64,000 bases of DNA from an uncultured Prevotella sp. (GTDB lineage Bacteria; Bacteroidota; Bacteroidia; Bacteroidales; Bacteroidaceae): contig CAJOCR010000008.1 in the NCBI GenBank assembly GCA_905236755.1, positions 1 to 64,000 on the forward strand. The letters run 5' to 3'. Of the stretch, positions 55,843 to 61,427 are shown in pieces. Every line of letters begins with the position of its first letter. The stretch's first letter is position 1. The notes below the pieces were generated by a model. That model made no database searches. It saw only the letters and a list, made by a program, of their open reading frames with translations, and was not told the DNA's origin. The translations under genes and the position numbers were made by a program.

Positions 55843-58306
55843 AAGACAGAATATAATAAAGCTGCTGGGAGATCGAACCAATATCTATCATTCGGCCTTG
55901 CTGACCACATATAGCTTCGACCCAATATATTTTGAGGCTGTATACCTCTCGACTCTGCGAAAATTGGGTATAACCAATGTAGTTGTGTTGATGGATGCAA
56001 GTATGTATGACCAGCTTCTTTCTGATTCTAACTATCAATGCCATCGCGTTTCTCAGTATAATTACACACTCGTTAGGACGGAGAACTATCATTCTGGTGT
56101 GTTTCATCCTAAAGTGGTACTCTTTTTTGGTGAGGAAGAGGGCACCTTGATTGTCGGCAGCGGAAACCTTACATATAGTGGACTTGCCAATAATGATGAG
56201 GTTTGGAACGCTTTTCACGTCCAGGGTAATAATTCGATTCATTATCCCTTGTTCTATCAAGCGTGGAAGTATCTCTCTCAGTCCGCAAATCAAACATCAT
56301 CTTTAGTGTCACGACAAATCGACTGGATGTTAGAGCAAAGCCCTTGGCTCCACCAAGAGACAACTGATAGTACCGCCTTGCTATCATCTGGAGAGGAATG
56401 TGCTTTGCTCTATAACACGGCAGAATCTACTATTCTGGATAAGTTGTTATTATCAATAGGTGATAAGAGAATTGTCAGTATTAAAGTTATCGCCCCTTTC
56501 TATGATGCTGAAGGCAACGCATTGTATGCGCTAAAAAAACAACTTGCACCTAAAGAGATGCTGTGTATTCTTGACTTGGAAAGACAAAGTGTTCCTTACT
56601 CCTTATTGAAAACAGATACATCTACTGTTTTTTGCAAGTCGGACTCATCGAATCCTCTACATGCGAAAATTTTTGAGTTGCAAGCAGAAGATGAAACGTG
56701 GTTGCTTTGTGGTAGCGCGAATGCTGGCAACATGGCACTGGGAACAGGCCATTATGCATTCAATGACGAAGTATGTATTCTTCTTCATTGTAACACACAG
56801 AGAAATTATATAGCCGAATTGGGACTGAAATACATTGCTCTCACTCAAGAAGAGAGAAAGAGTATTATTAAACCAAAGCAAATTGAAAAGGATCCAAATA
56901 AGCTACAAGTAAAGTTCGTGTGCTGTGAAGAGCAAAACGATGAGTTGAGACTTCAATTTAGCAAGGACGGAATTAAAGGCGAACTTACATTGCTTGACAG
57001 CCACCAAAGCATAATTTACCAAAAGAATATCATCACCAGACAGGACATGTCAATTAATATTGCTGATGTGGAAATTGCTAATCTGAATATGGCAGTCCTG
57101 ATGAACAATGAAACAGAAATATCCAACCGACTGCTTGTGGTCCGAGAAGTGAATGTAGAACGAGGTAATCCCGATCCCAAGCGGAGGAAACTTTCAAGAC
57201 TTCTTGATGACCCTGATTTGTTGGAAAATCTTAGTCACATACTTGGGTACATTGAATTTGATGATGCTAAGAAGATGTCAAAAAGAGTAAAATCGGCTGA
57301 CAACACGACCTCTGATGAGCAGGAAGATGTTGCTGTTACAAGTGATAGGTTTAATGTCTTGAAAGATAGCGCACTGAGTATTAGTATGCATTCGGGTATC
57401 AGAATACTTGGTTATCTTCGACAAATCTTGTTTAAGAATGAGGAGATAGAGAATACCGAAGATGACCTTCTTGAAATTGACGACGAGGGTTCCAAAGGCG
57501 ATGATGAGAAAGAAAAAGACTTTGACCATAAATCTTCTGAAGCAAGTGATGCTGCGAAGATGCGAAATGATGTCGTTAGTTTTTTAAAGAAGATGCTAAG
57601 TTTCCTACAAGAAAAAACAAAAGATGTAAGCATCTATGGAGATTATAACAAGGCCGTTAATCGCCAATGCCTACAAGCTGTGTCTGGCCTCAATGCAGCT
57701 TCATCTATTGCTGTGGCCGCACGAGCAATCATCTTCATGATGAATAAATATGGTCAAGTCGTCAGAAAACCTGCCGAAGTAAGAGACCTTTTCATAAAAT
57801 GTACAGGATACTTCCTTTCGTTATATTCAAACAAGCTTCCTGATGCTGACACTTTGAGAAATCGGAAAATCCGTGAATTACTCAACGATGCAACCATAGA
57901 CGTTCTTTCTGCCTTGTGTTTCTTTGGCTATGACAAACAAGACTGTCTTATGCCACAGTTGGTTCTCAATGCGCTTGAACTATGGAAGGGACAAGAAGAA
58001 ATCAATGATTTGTTGCCATTGATGGATAGCCAGATTGAAAGACTTAATCCTGAAGTTTTGAATCCGAAAAGTATAGATAGAATTAGAGGTATTGCTGCCG
58101 TATATCTGAACGGCGAAACACCCATAGAGGAATTCTCCCTTTGGCATGATAAAATTTTTATGTTGCGCAGAGGATTTGGATTCCTCATAGTAGATAATCT
58201 AAAACGCGCATCCAATGGATGGAGCTATGCTTACCACGCACCATGGTTTGATGACAAGATAAGCAGCACAACTGGCACAAAATTCAAGGGATACTATGAC
58301 CTCTGA
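55835..58306 (+). CDS. Phospholipase D-like nuclease-family protein
   Basis: This 823-residue protein has two HxK PLD motifs: FHPKVVLFFGEEEGTL with GSGNLT (H91, K93, 108-113) and LHAKIFELQAEDETWL with GSANAGNMAL (H276, K278, 293-302). Both halves of the active site are therefore intact. PLD-fold proteins in defence loci cut DNA or other phosphodiesters. The middle (about 330-520) looks like a beta domain, followed by an acidic, low-complexity stretch (EEIENTEDDLLEIDDEG, about 530-560) and a helical C-terminus. It is the last gene of the operon and overlaps the unknown gene by 8 bp. Confidence 0.85.
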   Translation: MIERQNIIKLLGDRTNIYHSALLTTYSFDPIYFEAVYLSTLRKLGITNVVVLMDASMYDQLLSDSNYQCHRVSQYNYTLVRTENYHSGVFHPKVVLFFGEEEGTLIVGSGNLTYSGLANNDEVWNAFHVQGNNSIHYPLFYQAWKYLSQSANQTSSLVSRQIDWMLEQSPWLHQETTDSTALLSSGEECALLYNTAESTILDKLLLSIGDKRIVSIKVIAPFYDAEGNALYALKKQLAPKEMLCILDLERQSVPYSLLKTDTSTVFCKSDSSNPLHAKIFELQAEDETWLLCGSANAGNMALGTGHYAFNDEVCILLHCNTQRNYIAELGLKYIALTQEERKSIIKPKQIEKDPNKLQVKFVCCEEQNDELRLQFSKDGIKGELTLLDSHQSIIYQKNIITRQDMSINIADVEIANLNMAVLMNNETEISNRLLVVREVNVERGNPDPKRRKLSRLLDDPDLLENLSHILGYIEFDDAKKMSKRVKSADNTTSDEQEDVAVTSDRFNVLKDSALSISMHSGIRILGYLRQILFKNEEIENTEDDLLEIDDEGSKGDDEKEKDFDHKSSEASDAAKMRNDVVSFLKKMLSFLQEKTKDVSIYGDYNKAVNRQCLQAVSGLNAASSIAVAARAIIFMMNKYGQVVRKPAEVRDLFIKCTGYFLSLYSNKLPDADTLRNRKIRELLNDATIDVLSALCFFGYDKQDCLMPQLVLNALELWKGQEEINDLLPLMDSQIERLNPEVLNPKSIDRIRGIAAVYLNGETPIEEFSLWHDKIFMLRRGFGFLIVDNLKRASNGWSYAYHAPWFDDKISSTTGTKFKGYYDL

Positions 58307-58378
58307 AAAAAGTTACAGATCGTATAATGTTGAACGATAAACATGTATTATGGTGTAGGAATTGAATAGTATTGAAAT

Positions 58379-58404
58379 AATTCGTCAGTTTCGACTGACG
58401 AATT
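58379..58404 (+). terminator. Terminator of the restriction/PLD operon
   Basis: AATTCGTCAG (58379-58388) pairs with CTGACGAATT (58395-58404), followed by TATTTA. It is 73 bp after the PLD stop. Confidence 0.75.
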
Positions 58405-58430
58405 TATTTACAACCAATCTCTACCAGAAG

Positions 58431-58467
58431 TCACAACCACATTGGCGAAACGCCAATGTGGTTGTGA
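58431..58467. repeat. Perfect 17-bp hairpin with AAA loop
   Basis: TCACAACCACATTGGCG (58431-58447) and its exact reverse complement (58451-58467) surround AAA. No T-run follows on either strand. It lies just beyond the operon terminator and before the remnant gene. Confidence 0.85.
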
Positions 58468-58482
58468 GTGAAAAGACATCAC

Positions 58483-58842
58483 TTAAATTCCCCATCCAGT
58501 CTTTTTTTTCGTGCCGTCCCAGTTAGTAAGTTCGCTGGTAAAACCGCCACCACCTGAACTGATACCACCTCTGCCACCAGCAGCAAGGAATAAATTCGCC
58601 ATCAAATCTTTGGGAACAGTCATTGCATCACAGAGTTGCCGGGTGCGGGATGCTGTAAGACCAGCTTTGAACTCGGACATTCCAGTCCATGACACTTTCT
58701 CTAACAGATAGCCGGTAGCCATCATACGTTGCTTCTCGTCAGTTGGATCAAGACCGTGTATGAATGCTTCAGCAATGATGCCCCATGCAACGGCATTGCC
58801 AGCTTCAGGTAGAAAGTCATTGTCTGTGCCATCTCCTATATA
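58483..58842 (-). pseudogene. 5'-truncated gene remnant
   Basis: A frame open for 119 codons runs on the minus strand from the codon after a stop (58843-58845) to TAA at 58483. It starts without a start codon (GDGTDNDFLPEAGNAVAWG) and ends FTSELTNWDGTKKKTGWGI. The first internal ATG would be at 58725-58728 (80 residues). The coding look and absence of a start suggest that the 5' part has been lost. The family is not recognised; the last residues (a short W-rich end) resemble those of Bacteroidales surface or mobile-element proteins only loosely. Confidence 0.4.
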
Positions 58843-58893
58843 TCAGTATTTAAATGAGTGCCTATGAGCATCTTTAACTGTCATACTTGGGTA

Positions 58894-58912
58894 GAGTATG
58901 AAAATCATACTC
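58894..58912 (-). terminator. Hairpin after the AAA ATPase gene
   Basis: GAGTATGA (58894-58901) pairs with TCATACTC (58905-58912) around AAA, 10 bp after the minus-strand gene end. No strong T-run. Confidence 0.45.
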
Positions 58913-58921
58913 GGAGACAAT

Positions 58922-60382
58922 TTACACTTTTCTGAATAGATCATCTGCTGTTATCTGTTTATTTACCTTCCTTGCGTACATATTGTTATGAAGTCCGAAA
59001 GGTGTTACATAAACTATTGAAAAAGACTTCTTGGTGGATGTGACCTTCCTAAATGTACGGAGCCTTTGCTCAACATGGCTGGCATAGGCTTTTGTTATCT
59101 CGTATTCTCCGCTTGAATATTTCATTTCACACACGCTTACAGTCTTATCATTCCTGTCAATAAGTAAGTCTATCTGACCACCACTTTTCATGTCTTCGTC
59201 TGCGTTAATATCATTAAGAACGGCTTCCGTTGGACGGTAAGTCCATGAACATGGCGAATAGAATGTTCCACTTATGCCTAAAGCGTTGACGATTTGTTCG
59301 ATGTGATGCAGGCATACCGTTTCAAAAGAATAGCCAGACCATGCTGCATATTCAGGTGTACCTATCTTCTGGAGCCAATAGTTCTTTCCGACATTACTTT
59401 TATCTTTCATAAAATGAAGGTAGAAGAGAGAGAATTGATCTGTGAGTTGAAACATTTTGTTCTTCTTCTCTTTGCCAAACGGGTAATATGAGCGTATGAA
59501 TTCACATGTTTCCAATTCTTTGAGCAACGTAGTGAAATTTCCATTATTAAGTACTTTAGTCTTGTTGATTAGCTCCAAACGCGTCATTCCTTTCCTAGCA
59601 CTGCTAAGTGCATTTATAACAGCAATATGGTTCTCTGCCTTTTTGAATAGCGAGTTATAGAGCCTATTAAACTCATCCGTCAGTTCTCCACCTTTAGTAA
59701 AACACAAGCTATTGATATTCTCAGCCACGCTTTTGTCTTTGTCAAACAATGATAAATAGTAGGCCACACCACCAACAGCCATATAGCAGTCTATCATTTC
59801 AGGACGCTCATAGTTGAAACCTCTACTTTGGAAATATTGCTCCATCTCTTCAAGACAGAATGGGGATATCAGCATTTTGTGAGTTACACGGTTATGTAGC
59901 CCTCCTCTGGAGTTTATCAGTTTATTCAGCATCCATGAGGTGGCAGAACCACAAACTATTAGTTTTATGTCCTTACGATAGTATGCCCAGTTGTTCCAAA
60001 AATGTTCCAATGCCCCAAGGAATCTGGATTTCTGTGTGTCAAGCCATGGCAGCTCGTCAATGAAGATGATTTTTGCGCCTTCTTCTTGCTTCTCTATATT
60101 TTTAGAGAGCATACGAAATGCTTCTGTCCAATTCTTAGGCACACGATTGTCGTCAAAGAAATCCGATAGTGCATATGAAAAATTCAGCAACTGCTCTCCA
60201 AGACGAGCATTTTCCTTACCAGTCATTCTGAAGCAGAATTGTTCCTCCAACAGTTCTTTGATAAGAAATGTCTTACCAACGCGCCGTCTACCATAGACAG
60301 CAATAAACTCTGACTGTTCCGAAGAAAGATATTTCTTCAGTTCTGTTATCTCTTTTTCACGGCCTACAATTGAATTTTCCAT
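58922..60382 (-). CDS. AAA ATPase with DUF234-like C-terminus
   Basis: This 486-residue protein has the P-loop GRRRVGKT (31-38), Walker B IIFIDELPWLD (near 105-115) and sensor region VCGSATSWM. A winged-helix region follows (about 255-310), and the C-terminal domain GGQIDLLIDRNDKTVSVCEMKY (about 411-432; D, E and K in DLLID and CEMKY) is a restriction-nuclease-like fold. The family is widespread in Bacteroidota, and its function is unknown. It has a complete promoter on the minus strand. It lies on the far side of the restriction island and may belong to it. Confidence 0.9.
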   Translation of the reverse strand: MENSIVGREKEITELKKYLSSEQSEFIAVYGRRRVGKTFLIKELLEEQFCFRMTGKENARLGEQLLNFSYALSDFFDDNRVPKNWTEAFRMLSKNIEKQEEGAKIIFIDELPWLDTQKSRFLGALEHFWNNWAYYRKDIKLIVCGSATSWMLNKLINSRGGLHNRVTHKMLISPFCLEEMEQYFQSRGFNYERPEMIDCYMAVGGVAYYLSLFDKDKSVAENINSLCFTKGGELTDEFNRLYNSLFKKAENHIAVINALSSARKGMTRLELINKTKVLNNGNFTTLLKELETCEFIRSYYPFGKEKKNKMFQLTDQFSLFYLHFMKDKSNVGKNYWLQKIGTPEYAAWSGYSFETVCLHHIEQIVNALGISGTFYSPCSWTYRPTEAVLNDINADEDMKSGGQIDLLIDRNDKTVSVCEMKYSSGEYEITKAYASHVEQRLRTFRKVTSTKKSFSIVYVTPFGLHNNMYARKVNKQITADDLFRKV

Positions 60383-60399
60383 CTTATAGCATTTATATT

Positions 60400-60489
60400 T
60401 TGGCGCAAAGTTAATAAAAATATTAGATTATGCCAAATAATAATACTATACTTTGGCGCAATCTATGCAAAATGTTGAGATTATGCCAA
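60400..60489. repeat. 53-bp imperfect tandem repeat in the ATPase promoter
   Basis: TTGGCGCA (60400 and 60453) and GATTATGCCAA (60426 and 60479) recur with the same 53-bp period. The first copy overlaps the promoter. TGGC/GCCA motifs are complementary and could be operator half sites. Confidence 0.6.
60406..60437 (-). promoter_or_regulatory. Promoter of the AAA ATPase gene
   Basis: On the minus strand TTTG (60437-60434), 20 bp, TAACTTTG (60413-60406), 23 bp before the ATG at 60382. Confidence 0.8.
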
Positions 60490-60680
60490 GATATAGTTCT
60501 ATCTATTGTGTCAAGACTAATATACCATTTGGTAATTTGGCTTTCTTTTGTTTGGTCATTTGGCAATGTCTTGTTAGGTGATTTAGAGCAAATTCATTCG
60601 GCCATTTGTGGAATTGAAGCATGAATGATAGTTGTACCCTATACCTATTGACTATTAGTCTGGAGTCCAGTTGCGCAAAC

Positions 60681-60768
60681 AATGCGTAAACATTTTATTT
60701 CAGTTAGGGGTATTTTGTGAGTTTCTGTGAAAAAAATCCCACCAACTAAAACAAAATGTTTACGCATT
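60681..60768. repeat. 28-bp inverted repeat
   Basis: Arm 60681-60708 (AATGCGTAAACATTTT...) pairs with 60741-60768 (...AAAATGTTTACGCATT) with three mismatches. It lies between the ATPase promoter and the small minus-strand gene and may end its transcript. Confidence 0.7.
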
Positions 60769-60798
60769 TATCTGACTCATATCATATCTTATCTGACA

Positions 60799-60939
60799 TT
60801 ATCCCATCCAGTCGTCGTAGGTTGGAACATTTTCAGGTGGTGTGTTACTTGGAGTAGTATCACTTGTCTGAAGCAGACATGTACGATATTGTAGTTCGAC
60901 AACTGTCATTGTGGGTTTCTGGTATGCTTTTCTTTTCAT
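60799..60939 (-). CDS. 46-residue conserved-type Bacteroidales small protein
   Basis: The frame reads MKRKAYQKPTMTVVEL, then QYRTCLLQTSDTTP, and ends VPTYDDWMG. The opening (M-K-+-K-x-Y-x-K-P-x-M-x-V-V-E-L) and the acidic W end are typical of a group of small proteins often seen in Prevotella and Bacteroides, some beside surface proteins. No function is known. It is on the same strand and directly downstream of the large surface protein. It is too short to stand out among longer open frames. Confidence 0.7.
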   Translation of the reverse strand: MKRKAYQKPTMTVVELQYRTCLLQTSDTTPSNTPPENVPTYDDWMG

Positions 60940-61230
60940 TGCTTTTTAATTTTAATTCATTCCTGTTTTATCTTAACAAAAACCTAAAAGAACCCTTTTT
61001 GATGTTTGTAGTTCCGTTGGAACTTTGTGTCAAGTGCTATGCCTTTGTCTTTAAGAGCGAGCTCTTCGCCTAAGGCACATCTCTTACCACATAACTATCG
61101 TTATTACAAACCTCAAAAAGAAAAAACCTTGTCTGCGACAAGAAAAACAATTTATCAATCACAACAATCAACTGTCTTTAAACTTTAACCGTTAAACGTT
61201 ATATGTAAGCAGAGGTTTTTCGGTTTCCGC

Positions 61231-61276
61231 AAAACAGGATGCGCTGTTTTTTCTCGGCAAAATGCCGAGGTTTTTT
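61231..61276 (+). terminator. Two hairpins with T-runs (plus-strand sense)
   Basis: AAAACAG/CTGTTTT (61231-61250) and CTCGGCA/TGCCGAG (61253-61269), each followed by T. No plus-strand gene precedes them, so they could end a transcript from about 61180 or belong to the next structured element. Confidence 0.5.
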
Positions 61277-61409
61277 CCATGACAATAGTATAAACCTGAC
61301 GTAGGCAGGTGCAGAAGTTCAAGGGATAAGGATTTATAAGCTCGCTTATAAAGGACTTAGAACTTGAAGAGCTGCGATGGTCTGTAAAGATTTTATACTA
61401 TTGTCATGG
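61277..61409. repeat. Large nested inverted repeat with 18-bp perfect arms
   Basis: Arms 61277-61294 and 61392-61409 (CCATGACAATAGTATAAA and its complement) are perfect. Inside are a small CCTG/CAGG hairpin, a second stem GCAG..TTCAAG / CTTGAA..CTGC and an apical TTTATAAGC/GCTTATAAA hairpin. It could fold as a structured RNA or DNA element 19 bp after the end of the surface-protein gene. The rest of 60940-61230 has only small hairpins. Confidence 0.7.
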
Positions 61410-61427
61410 GGTTTTCTTGGTTTTTGT

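Noticed and set aside
60430..60624. Plus-strand 64-codon frame in the ATPase promoter region
   Set aside because: It covers the promoter and the 53-bp repeat of the opposite gene and shows no protein-like pattern.
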